NCBI GenBank assembly: GCA_943329665.2
Contig: CALQEU020000005.1
Span: 86,563-150,562 of the forward strand
Reading direction: 5' to 3'
From: JAJTFW01 sp903922455
GTDB taxonomy: Bacteria > Bacteroidota > Bacteroidia > AKYH767-A > OLB10
DNA: 64,000 nt
The translations under genes and the position numbers were made by a program. The notes under the pieces were generated by a model. It was not told where the DNA came from, ran no database searches, and saw only the letters and a list, made by a program, of their open reading frames with translations. Below are positions 19,648-27,951 of the stretch, in pieces (position 1 is the stretch's first letter; every line of letters starts with the position of its first letter).

Positions 19648-19890
19648 AACTATTTTGTTTTTAACAGTCAAACTCGTTAAAGGATTAAGATACAACAATC
19701 AATAATTTTTCAAAAAAAAACTTGGTCAAGCGCTGTTAATTTAGGGCGAGAGCAAGAATATCTCTTTCTTATACTTTCAAAGTAACGGTGAACTTTTTTA
19801 ATATACAACATTTGTTGATATATTTAATTTACTACAAATCAGCGACATATCAAATTTTACGATTTTAGGTCTTAAAATATCATTTTTTGA

Positions 19891-19898
19891 TACCTTTG
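19891..19898 (+). promoter_or_regulatory. Promoter -7 box TACCTTTG for tRNA-Met
   Basis: TACCTTTG fits TAnnTTTG and lies 41 nt before the tRNA 5' end, as expected for a short trimmed leader. No exact -33 TTTG at 19-nt spacing. Confidence 0.5.
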
Positions 19899-19939
19899 CG
19901 CTCCCTTAAGGGTTCTCTAAAGAAGGGAATTACTTATAT

Positions 19940-20013
<74 letters not shown>

Positions 20014-20023
20014 CTAAAAAATT

Positions 20024-23000
20024 TTAATTGATAATTGGTGCCGAATCAATTGTCTTTTCGGGGACTAATTTTTTCTTCGACTTCGGTCTAAACATATCAC
20101 GAAATTTCTTCGATAATTCAGAAAAGGTGTTAAACTCAAGACTATAAAAAACACCAACTCCTTGTGTATAAGGAGAATTGATATTATTTATCAGTGAATT
20201 ATTATTAGATCGATTGAAGGCTTTCAATCGAACATTTCCTTCTTTATTCGCTTTTACTTCTACTGCAAAATCCCCTACTAAATTCGATGTGTTTTGATTG
20301 GCACTGGATGTGGTAGAGTTTGCAACACCAACATTGCCGTCAATAGTTACACGGTCATTAAATAGACTTGTAGATAAGGCTACTTCCAATTCTTCACTGG
20401 TTAAAGCATCACCAGGCCTGTAATTTACTCCCACGTTAACCTGCTTACTAATTTGCGATGCCCAATTGCTGAGTTGATTGCTTAACATTTCATAAGCATT
20501 AACACCGACTACGGATGAGGTATTCACAATAGCTCGATTCGACAATTCACTGGGTGATGTAAATCGTCGCATCACAATTAAAGAAACGGCTTGTCGGTAC
20601 TTTTCTTCATCGGTATTGATTAATCGTTTTACTTGATTTTCGATGGTTGGATCTACGTTCAACACTTTAATATTAAACGTAATGTTTGGATTAAAAAGCT
20701 TTTCTGTTAAATGAAGGTTCAATTCAACAGGCACCAATTTTCTAAAACTACTATCTTGAAATAAATCATACAATGTGGCGCGAAGCTTATAACTTGCTTC
20801 GATATCCACGATAGCATCATACGGATCCCCTTGCCAATCGATAAATCCTCCTTGTAAAATATAAAATGGTTTGTTGATGATATTTTGCATCGTGAATAAA
20901 TATTTCCCTTCCGCAATTTTATAATTACCATACATTTTTAAATCTTCTGATGGACTTAATTTCATGGTAATGGTTCCATCTCCTCGTCCTTGTATAACAT
21001 CACCAATTTTAGAATCAAAAATTAAAAACATTTCAGCATCCTGGGTAACATCAAAAACCATGTTCATTTCAATTCCTGAAAAATCTACTTCCTTTTCTAT
21101 ATTGATCGTATCAGTACTTTTATTAATGAAATTAATAAATCCACTCTTACTTAATTCATCGGGATTACTGAGTGGAATATTTATTTTAGTTCCTTTTTCC
21201 GTTTTCAAGCCAATATCCATGATCATATAATCGAGATAACCACTTATGCTTACGTTTCCACTGGCGTATGCTGTTCCATAATACAATTCATTATTTGCAG
21301 GCCCTGTATTTAACACTTGTGCTTTATTGGCTTTAATGTCGATATCGAAATAAAAGTTTTTCAGATGATCATGTCGAATCATGCCATTAACAAGCAACTG
21401 ATTTCCTTTCACATCATACAGTGACATGTTTTTAAACTTAAATCGGTCTTTCAAAATATCTACCTCAGTCGAAAAAGTATAATTTGTATTTAAATAATCT
21501 ATTTTAAATCCAATTTTTTGCAAATAAACTTTACCCGTTAATTCAGGCTTTTTTGCGGTTCCTTTTAAATAGATTTCACCACTCGCTATTCCTCCAATCT
21601 CAGAAGCTAATCCATCTAAATAATGACTAAAAGAATGAACATACGTTTTGTTTAGTTTAGCGGTAAAATCTAATACATCATCCTTTTCTTTGATCAAGTA
21701 AGTTCCTTCAATTAATATATTCTTATCTCCGCCATGTGTAACGGATCCATTCACTTTTATCTTTTGTTCACGGCTATCCCATACAGTTATGAACTCAGCA
21801 TTACCTAAAGTATCATTAAACCATCTCATATTTTCAATAGACATATTTGAGTTAAAAGCTGGCTTTCCCATCAGTCCGACCAACTCAGCCGAACCATTCA
21901 TGATTCCTCCCACTTGCGCATCATACACGCTTAAAAAATCATTGGTTTGACTTACCTCGAAATTTGTAAAATCAAGATTCAATTTTGCAGTAGTGTCTAT
22001 TCCTGCAATTCCATTAAGAGCAATTTTTTGATTGCCGCTTGTAAAGTTAAAATCACTAAACAAAAATCCTGTACTATCCGCTAAGATGTAATTCGATTCA
22101 TTCAGATCCCAACTCTTTCCATTCAAGAGGAGTTGCTCCGGAATAAGTTTTATGACGGTATATCCAGTCTTTAAAAATCCGGCATCAATATAACACGAAG
22201 CTCTGTTGGCTAAAGTATCTTGTCCGCTAAATCGAACCAGCACACTGGCAGTATCTTTATTAGTAAAACCGTTTAAACCTACGGACTTTAATTTTACACT
22301 ATCACTTAAAAAAATTTCGCCGAATGAACTTTCAAATTCAAAATTCAATCCATTAGTTTGACCTTCCACAGTAACCTCATCGAATTGGAGTGGTTCATAA
22401 TCAAACGATTCGGACTCCACTTTAATCGAAACTTGATTTAACGTCGAATTAATAGTTCCTTCTAAGGTAGTTCCTGGAGCTACCGTTAATTCAGGGATGA
22501 ACAGCTGTGTAATCTCATCCGTTTTTTTCAAAACCGCTTTAAAATTGATAGATTGCGCGACAGGACGAACACTGTTTTCTTCTAATAAAACGGGTAAATA
22601 AGTAGCCACAAAATGTCGAATGGTTTGCGGTAGTAGTGAAAAACTATAATCACCTGAAATAGTTGCATCCGCAAAATCAGAAATTAAAGAGAACTCTCTC
22701 CACTCGCCCAATTTAGATTCAAAAAATATTTGATCGGCATAAATCGCTTTTTCACCTTCCGCATAAACAAAATCGCGAGCTTCAATAGTTCCTTGTGCAT
22801 TATCAATATTACTTCCCACAAAACTGATGTTTAACTCGGTCTTTACACTGGCAGGCAAATCTCTTTTCAATAATTTAAGTGTTGTCAAGTCCATCTTTCG
22901 AATAGAAGAGTTAAAATTAAAAGCAGGAAGTTCTTTGGTGAAATCAATAGCTCCTTCGAAATCAAGATTTAGATGTGGATCATTTGCTAATAATTCTCCT

Positions 23001-24457
23001 GTGAATAATTTGTTTTCGAAATGACCATTCAAATCAATATTCGAATAGTTGTATTTATAAAATTCTAAACCCGAAATATCTCCTTCTATATTGGCATTAA
23101 TATTTTTCATATCAAAACCTTTCCCTTCTACCTTAGTCTTGAGTGTTACCTTTCCTAATATGTCAGCAAGTCCCGAAAACTTGCCGATATCAAAATCATT
23201 TAATCGCAAATTCCCTTTATAGGAAGTTTGCTTGTCAACAGATCCTAGTTTAAGGTTTAAATCGGAACTAATAAATCCGAGGTCTGTATTGATATTTCCG
23301 TACGCAACAAAATCATTATAAAATCCATTGAAGTTTCCTTTAAATTTTACTTTCCCTAAGGTGGCCATTTGATCAGGGATACTCACCATCTTCAAACTAT
23401 CAAAAGGATATAATGGAATCGTTTCAATATCGCGCTTACTAAAACTTAATTCCTCTACGTTCACTTCAATATAGGTTTCAAAAAAATCAGGCAATCCCGT
23501 CATACTCACCTTTCCCTTTAAGTAAGTATCTTTCCCATAGCTCATCTCCACATTCTTGCCCTTAAAACGATCTACCGTCCCAGCAAAATCACCTTGAAGA
23601 TCGATATGGCGATTGATATTAGTTAATTCCTTTGCAAAAAACGAAAGATCATAAAAGTCAACTTTCGACTTTTGAAAATCACCTTTCCATTTTACATCCG
23701 CAATAAAATTTTGGAAATCGTCTAACGAATTAAAATTAAAAGTTACGTTCGCATGTAATTCACTTTTATCGGTTTTAGCACTCAAGTTTGAAAATGCCAT
23801 TTGTCCGGGTTGAATACGACCATGCGTCGAAAATTGATTTACTTTAAATCCACTCTTCTCAATGAAAGAAATATTTCTCAAATCAAAATGAAGCGTATCA
23901 CCATTTGGGATTGCATCTTCAATTTCAAGATTTAATTTTTTAAGGCTGATGTCTTCCCAATCAATACCATGATCAACATCGATGTATTTTAAATCCTGAT
24001 AAGTTAAATAACAATCATTGAGAATTATTTTTTTAGCTTTCACCTTCCATGGATCGGATTGAGTGGTATCTTTTTCTGCAGAAGAAAAATAATCAATTAA
24101 AAATTGCATGTTATACTCTCGAGGTTCTTTGTAATGCTTAATGCCGATTCTTGCGCCTTTCAATTTCAATTCAGACAAAACAAATTGCTTTTCCTTAAAA
24201 TGAAAACGACCGATGCTCACATCTAAAGAAGGAATAAAAACCAATGTATCTAATTGTTGATCTTGAATAAAAACATCCTTCAATATAACGGTTCTAAAAA
24301 GTTGGATGTCGACTTTCGACACTTCCACCCTTACATTTAATTCTGCAGTGAGGTAAGCAGCCGCTTTTTGCACCAACCATGTTTGAACATTAGGTACTTT
24401 TAATATTAGCCTTAATCCTATAGAAAATAATAGGATAAGACTAAGTACGACAATCAA
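20024..24457 (-). CDS. TamB-like translocation/assembly module protein (DUF490)
   Basis: About 1477 residues. An N-terminal membrane anchor is followed by an AsmA-like start (VQTWLVQKAAAYLTAELNVRVEV), a very long beta-rich repeat region, and a C-terminal TamB/DUF490 domain (~1100-1430; GDGTITMKLSPSEDLKMYGNY, FNIKVLNVDPTIENQ). TamB-family proteins span the periplasm and move phospholipids or help outer-membrane protein assembly. No ATG starts the frame. The first usual start is TTG at 24457, but in-frame ATT at 24481 would restore RRFRN before the transmembrane helix, the positive-inside pattern expected. It is divergent from tsaD and convergent with tRNA-Met (10 nt between ends). Confidence 0.9.
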   Translation of the reverse strand: MIVVLSLILLFSIGLRLILKVPNVQTWLVQKAAAYLTAELNVRVEVSKVDIQLFRTVILKDVFIQDQQLDTLVFIPSLDVSIGRFHFKEKQFVLSELKLKGARIGIKHYKEPREYNMQFLIDYFSSAEKDTTQSDPWKVKAKKIILNDCYLTYQDLKYIDVDHGIDWEDISLKKLNLEIEDAIPNGDTLHFDLRNISFIEKSGFKVNQFSTHGRIQPGQMAFSNLSAKTDKSELHANVTFNFNSLDDFQNFIADVKWKGDFQKSKVDFYDLSFFAKELTNINRHIDLQGDFAGTVDRFKGKNVEMSYGKDTYLKGKVSMTGLPDFFETYIEVNVEELSFSKRDIETIPLYPFDSLKMVSIPDQMATLGKVKFKGNFNGFYNDFVAYGNINTDLGFISSDLNLKLGSVDKQTSYKGNLRLNDFDIGKFSGLADILGKVTLKTKVEGKGFDMKNINANIEGDISGLEFYKYNYSNIDLNGHFENKLFTGELLANDPHLNLDFEGAIDFTKELPAFNFNSSIRKMDLTTLKLLKRDLPASVKTELNISFVGSNIDNAQGTIEARDFVYAEGEKAIYADQIFFESKLGEWREFSLISDFADATISGDYSFSLLPQTIRHFVATYLPVLLEENSVRPVAQSINFKAVLKKTDEITQLFIPELTVAPGTTLEGTINSTLNQVSIKVESESFDYEPLQFDEVTVEGQTNGLNFEFESSFGEIFLSDSVKLKSVGLNGFTNKDTASVLVRFSGQDTLANRASCYIDAGFLKTGYTVIKLIPEQLLLNGKSWDLNESNYILADSTGFLFSDFNFTSGNQKIALNGIAGIDTTAKLNLDFTNFEVSQTNDFLSVYDAQVGGIMNGSAELVGLMGKPAFNSNMSIENMRWFNDTLGNAEFITVWDSREQKIKVNGSVTHGGDKNILIEGTYLIKEKDDVLDFTAKLNKTYVHSFSHYLDGLASEIGGIASGEIYLKGTAKKPELTGKVYLQKIGFKIDYLNTNYTFSTEVDILKDRFKFKNMSLYDVKGNQLLVNGMIRHDHLKNFYFDIDIKANKAQVLNTGPANNELYYGTAYASGNVSISGYLDYMIMDIGLKTEKGTKINIPLSNPDELSKSGFINFINKSTDTINIEKEVDFSGIEMNMVFDVTQDAEMFLIFDSKIGDVIQGRGDGTITMKLSPSEDLKMYGNYKIAEGKYLFTMQNIINKPFYILQGGFIDWQGDPYDAIVDIEASYKLRATLYDLFQDSSFRKLVPVELNLHLTEKLFNPNITFNIKVLNVDPTIENQVKRLINTDEEKYRQAVSLIVMRRFTSPSELSNRAIVNTSSVVGVNAYEMLSNQLSNWASQISKQVNVGVNYRPGDALTSEELEVALSTSLFNDRVTIDGNVGVANSTTSSANQNTSNLVGDFAVEVKANKEGNVRLKAFNRSNNNSLINNINSPYTQGVGVFYSLEFNTFSELSKKFRDMFRPKSKKKLVPEKTIDSAPIIN

Positions 24458-24544
24458 TATATTTCTAAAGCGACGGATAATTCCTTGATTTTTGGGTGTA
24501 TTTTATCGAATGTACCAAACTATAACATATTGGTAATGATAGTT

Positions 24545-24552
24545 TATCTTTG
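24545..24552 (+). promoter_or_regulatory. Promoter -7 box TATCTTTG of tsaD
   Basis: The box lies 10 nt upstream of the tsaD ATG at 24563, predicting a leader of about six nucleotides. It supports that ATG over upstream in-frame codons, which overlap the promoter. Confidence 0.55.
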
Positions 24553-24562
24553 TGAATGTATT

Positions 24563-25591
24563 ATGAACAATAGTAATGTGTATATACTGGGAATTGAATC
24601 CTCGTGTGATGAAACGGCAGCATCCATTTCTAAAGATGGTGTTATTCTATCCAACGTAGTTCATACGCAAATCGTACATGCTCAATACGGCGGAGTGGTT
24701 CCTGAGCTGGCTTCGAGAGCACATCAGCAGCAAATTATACCGGTGGTTGAAGCGGCAATTCAAGAGGCAAAAATATCAAAATCTACTCTCAGCGCCATCG
24801 CTTTTACACGTGGTCCAGGGTTGATAGGTTCTTTGCTTGTTGGAACATCCTTTGCGAAAGCCATGGCATTATCCCTTCATATTCCCCTCATTGAAGTGAA
24901 CCATATGCAGGCTCATATCATTGCCAATTTTGCGCATGCAGAAGGGGAGGAATTGCAAAAACCTAATTTTCCTTTCCTCTGCTTAACGGTTTCGGGTGGG
25001 CACACTCAATTGGTTCAGGTAGATGGGTTTTTAGAAATGAAAATACTGGGACAAACCATTGATGATGCCGCTGGAGAGGCGTTTGATAAGGTGGCTAAAA
25101 TGTTGGGACTTGAATATCCCGGTGGTCCGATGCTCGATAAGTGGGCCAAAAATGGAAATCCAAAAGCCTATAAATTCCCACATCCCCATGCTCCTGAGCT
25201 CAACTTTAGCTTCAGTGGATTAAAAACAGCTGTATTGTATTTTTTACAAAAAGAAAAGCAAAAAGATCCCAACTTTCCAGGAGAAAAAATGGCTGATGTA
25301 TGCGCAAGTGTACAATTTACCATTGTAAGCATACTTATGGAAAAATTAAAAGCCGCCATTCTTCAAACGGGTATAACAGAAATCGCCTTAGCCGGTGGAG
25401 TATCTGCTAATTCCTCACTTAGAGAAACTTTATTAGCCTTAGGAGTGCAAAATAATTGGAAAATTCACATACCTTGGATTGAATATTGCACTGACAATGC
25501 TGGCATGATTGCAGTTTATGGATATTATAAATATCTAAATAATGATTTTTGCGGTCAAGAAATTACGCCTTTGGCAAGATTTCCTTTTTGA
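24563..25591 (+). CDS. tsaD: tRNA N6-adenosine threonylcarbamoyltransferase
   Basis: The 342-residue TsaD/Kae1 protein transfers threonylcarbamoyl to A37 of ANN-decoding tRNAs with TsaB and TsaE (not in this window). Visible family features are ILGIESSCDETAAS at the N-terminus, the metal-binding VNHMQAHI, LTVSGGHTQL, DDAAGEAFDKVAKMLGL, YPGGP and the LAGGVSANSSLRE block near the C-terminus. The ATG at 24563 gives the family N-terminus; the longer frame from 24485 runs through the promoter. Confidence 0.97.
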   Translation: MNNSNVYILGIESSCDETAASISKDGVILSNVVHTQIVHAQYGGVVPELASRAHQQQIIPVVEAAIQEAKISKSTLSAIAFTRGPGLIGSLLVGTSFAKAMALSLHIPLIEVNHMQAHIIANFAHAEGEELQKPNFPFLCLTVSGGHTQLVQVDGFLEMKILGQTIDDAAGEAFDKVAKMLGLEYPGGPMLDKWAKNGNPKAYKFPHPHAPELNFSFSGLKTAVLYFLQKEKQKDPNFPGEKMADVCASVQFTIVSILMEKLKAAILQTGITEIALAGGVSANSSLRETLLALGVQNNWKIHIPWIEYCTDNAGMIAVYGYYKYLNNDFCGQEITPLARFPF

Positions 25592-25679
25592 TCAAATGAA
25601 TTAATTGTTCTAAAATTTCAAATTAACTATATTTTGCTACTTAAATCAAGAATTCATTGAAACTATAAAACACAATATC

Positions 25680-26576
25680 ATGAACGAACAACCTTCAAAA
25701 GGAAACAATACTAATAAAATTTTAATAATAGTATTAATAGCTTCTCTCGGGCTCAACGCTTGGTTGTATTCGAGTAAAACGGATATGGCACAAAGTAATC
25801 GCATCGAAAAAGAAGGACTTATCACAGCGAATCTCGACATTGAGAAAGAATTAAACGACACCTACACGGAATTAAATCAGTATAAAGGAATCAATTCTCG
25901 TCTCGACAGTTTATTACTGGAAGCAAATTCAAAAGTGGATGAGCAAAAGTCGAAAATTGTAAAACTGATGAAAAATGAATTGAACTCGTCAAAATTGAAC
26001 AAGCAATTGATAGCTGAAATGAATGAGTTGAAAAAAATGCGCGATGATTACTTGGAGCGTATTGATGCAATTTTAATAGAAAACAAGACGCTGAAAAAAG
26101 AGAAAAATGAATTGACTGGTAAGGTTGAAATGCTTACTAAAAATTTAGAAAATACCGTTTCTACCGCATCCGTTTTAAAATCGGAATACCTTGTTTTTAC
26201 ATGTTACAAGAAAAGAAATAACGATAAGTTCACCACCACAGCAATGGCGAAACGAACCAATAAAATCGAATCTTGCTTTACCGTTTTAGAAAATAAAATC
26301 GCACGCAGAGGTGAAAAAACAGTGTACATGCGCATCATTGAACCAGGCGGAAAAATTGTTGGGAACAGAACAGAAGGAAGCAATAGTTTTAAGAAAGCAG
26401 ATACGAACGAAGATTTATTATTCACTACCTCAAAAACCATCGAATACAAAAACGAAAAAGAATCCATTTGCATCGACTGGACCGAAGAAAATCAAGTTTT
26501 CACTTCCGGAACTTATATGATCGAAATTTATATTGATGGATACTTATCGGCTGTAAATTCATTGACGTTAAGATAG
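25680..26576 (+). CDS. Membrane-anchored coiled-coil protein of unknown function
   Basis: 298 residues, family not recognised. A single transmembrane helix (~14-30, ILIIVLIASLGLNAWLY) near the N-terminus is followed by a Lys/Glu/Leu-rich coiled coil (~45-160). A C-terminal globular part (~165-298) looks all-beta (YLVFTCYKK ... TVYMRIIEPGGKI ... GTYMIEIYIDGYL). The topology suggests a periplasmic coiled-coil stalk with a beta-sandwich head. Its stop codon lies inside the left arm of an 18-bp-arm palindrome. Stands alone between tsaD (88 nt upstream) and a convergent methyltransferase gene. Confidence 0.85.
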   Translation: MNEQPSKGNNTNKILIIVLIASLGLNAWLYSSKTDMAQSNRIEKEGLITANLDIEKELNDTYTELNQYKGINSRLDSLLLEANSKVDEQKSKIVKLMKNELNSSKLNKQLIAEMNELKKMRDDYLERIDAILIENKTLKKEKNELTGKVEMLTKNLENTVSTASVLKSEYLVFTCYKKRNNDKFTTTAMAKRTNKIESCFTVLENKIARRGEKTVYMRIIEPGGKIVGNRTEGSNSFKKADTNEDLLFTTSKTIEYKNEKESICIDWTEENQVFTSGTYMIEIYIDGYLSAVNSLTLR

Positions 26577-26610
26577 GTTCAAATTATGCAAATGCATAAT
26601 TTGAACCTAT
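26573..26610. repeat. 38-nt palindrome, 18-bp perfect arms, AA loop, overlapping a stop codon
   Basis: The arms are perfectly complementary and begin at the stop codon of the coiled-coil gene. The centre AAATTATGCA-AA-TGCATAATTT closely resembles the palindrome at 47230-47251. It could work as a terminator hairpin, but no T-run follows directly. Confidence 0.85.
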
Positions 26611-26650
26611 CCTGATGGGTAATCGTATTTACGATTTCTCCATCAGGATA
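26608..26650. repeat. Second inverted repeat with nested inner hairpin
   Basis: Outer arms TATCCTGATGG / CCATCAGGATA (11 bp) enclose an inner AATCGTA-TT-TACGATT hairpin, giving a two-step stem. It abuts the preceding palindrome, sharing three bases. Together they form an unusual double hairpin between converging genes. Confidence 0.8.
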
Positions 26651-26697
26651 ATCAATAGATTTAAATAAAAAAGTTAAAGGGCTTCGAAAGTAGTCCT

Positions 26698-27888
26698 TTA
26701 TTTTTTCTCTAATAATGCCACGTATAATGTATCGGCGCCTTCCCCTGCACCCTGATATAATTTAGATTCTACGCATTTCATTCCTTGATTTTTTTCCAAT
26801 CCTTCCACTCGATCCTCATTTTCTAATTTAAAAACAGAACAAGTAATATAAACGAGTTTGCCTCCGGGTTTTAATAAAGTACAGAGTCGAGCGGTAATTT
26901 TATCTTGAAGTGAAATATAATTCTTCAATTTTACTTCGTTGAAATAACACATTTGCTCCGGTGATCTCGCCCAAGTGCCCGAACCACTACAAGGAACATC
27001 CGCAATAATTCCATCATACAATTTTGCACTGGGTTGTTCCGCGCTCCAATTCGTTAAATCAGTCACGAAGGAAGTATAATTACGAATGCCATTTCGACGA
27101 AAACGTTCCTTTAAATTGACGAGGATAGATTCGCGATTATCACTTACAGTGAGTTGTACTCCTTCCACTGCATCCATCAACATCAAACTCTTTCCACCTG
27201 AAGCGGCGCAGGCATCGTACCAGCGTTCGCCTGATTTTGCTGGAATTAATTCCATTGTTTTTTGTGAAGACAAATCTTGCACTTCAGCAAATCCCTTTTC
27301 AACAAAATTTAGTTTCTCGAGGGAAACTCCTTGCTCTAATTGCAAAGCGTTTGGTAACTGATCATGTTTTTGAAAAATGATTCCTTCTTTAATCAAAATA
27401 TTTTGCACTTGCTCCATCTTTTGACTCCGCACTCTCAACCAAACTTTAGGTTGGAGCCACAATCCACTTAAATACTCTTCAACAGAAAGATTAGAAGTAT
27501 AACCCATGGTCAACGGAATTCTATTCTCACGATTCAATTTTCCAATGTTCGCATCGATCCAATCTAATTTTTGGGGAATAGAAAGTTCAAAATCGATGTC
27601 TTTAAAAACATCGCCGCCCGATAAAATGATATCATTCGCTCTCGGATCGGATTCTATTTGGATCAGATAAAATGAACATAACATTCGATTCATCGTATTA
27701 AAATCGGAAAACAATCCACCCGAACGAAACCAAGCGAAACAAATATTCTTGATCCAACGGCGGTCACGTGAACCAAATTTTTTATGTTGACGAAAATGAT
27801 TTTTTAAATAAATACTGAAGGGAACATCGCCTTGATAGTCTTCCACCAATTGCAATGACGTGTGAATGTATGAATGTATTTTTTCCAT
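26698..27888 (-). CDS. RsmB/NOL1-NOP2-Sun family RNA (cytosine-5) methyltransferase
   Basis: A 396-residue class I SAM methyltransferase of the RsmB/Fmu group, which makes m5C in rRNA or tRNA. The SAM-binding region is around WYDACAASGGKSLML. The two hallmark cysteines are in DVPCSGSGTW (motif IV) and YITCSVF (motif VI). VQDLSSQKTMEL precedes the SAM site as in relatives. The N-terminal ~140 residues are helical and probably bind RNA, though shorter than the NusB domain of E. coli RsmB. It lies downstream of parE-parC, separated from them by a terminator. Confidence 0.92.
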   Translation of the reverse strand: MEKIHSYIHTSLQLVEDYQGDVPFSIYLKNHFRQHKKFGSRDRRWIKNICFAWFRSGGLFSDFNTMNRMLCSFYLIQIESDPRANDIILSGGDVFKDIDFELSIPQKLDWIDANIGKLNRENRIPLTMGYTSNLSVEEYLSGLWLQPKVWLRVRSQKMEQVQNILIKEGIIFQKHDQLPNALQLEQGVSLEKLNFVEKGFAEVQDLSSQKTMELIPAKSGERWYDACAASGGKSLMLMDAVEGVQLTVSDNRESILVNLKERFRRNGIRNYTSFVTDLTNWSAEQPSAKLYDGIIADVPCSGSGTWARSPEQMCYFNEVKLKNYISLQDKITARLCTLLKPGGKLVYITCSVFKLENEDRVEGLEKNQGMKCVESKLYQGAGEGADTLYVALLEKK

Positions 27889-27901
27889 GATAGTAGTAAA
27901 A

Positions 27902-27930
27902 AAAAGACCGATAGTTTTTATCGGTCTTTT
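27902..27930 (-). terminator. Rho-independent terminator after parC
   Basis: A 12-bp stem AAAAGACCGATA / TATCGGTCTTTT with a 5-nt loop lies 22 nt beyond the parC stop on the minus strand and is followed by a long T-run on that strand. It ends the parE-parC transcript ahead of the methyltransferase gene. Confidence 0.92.
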
Positions 27931-27951
27931 CTTGATTAAATTAGTTAACTA

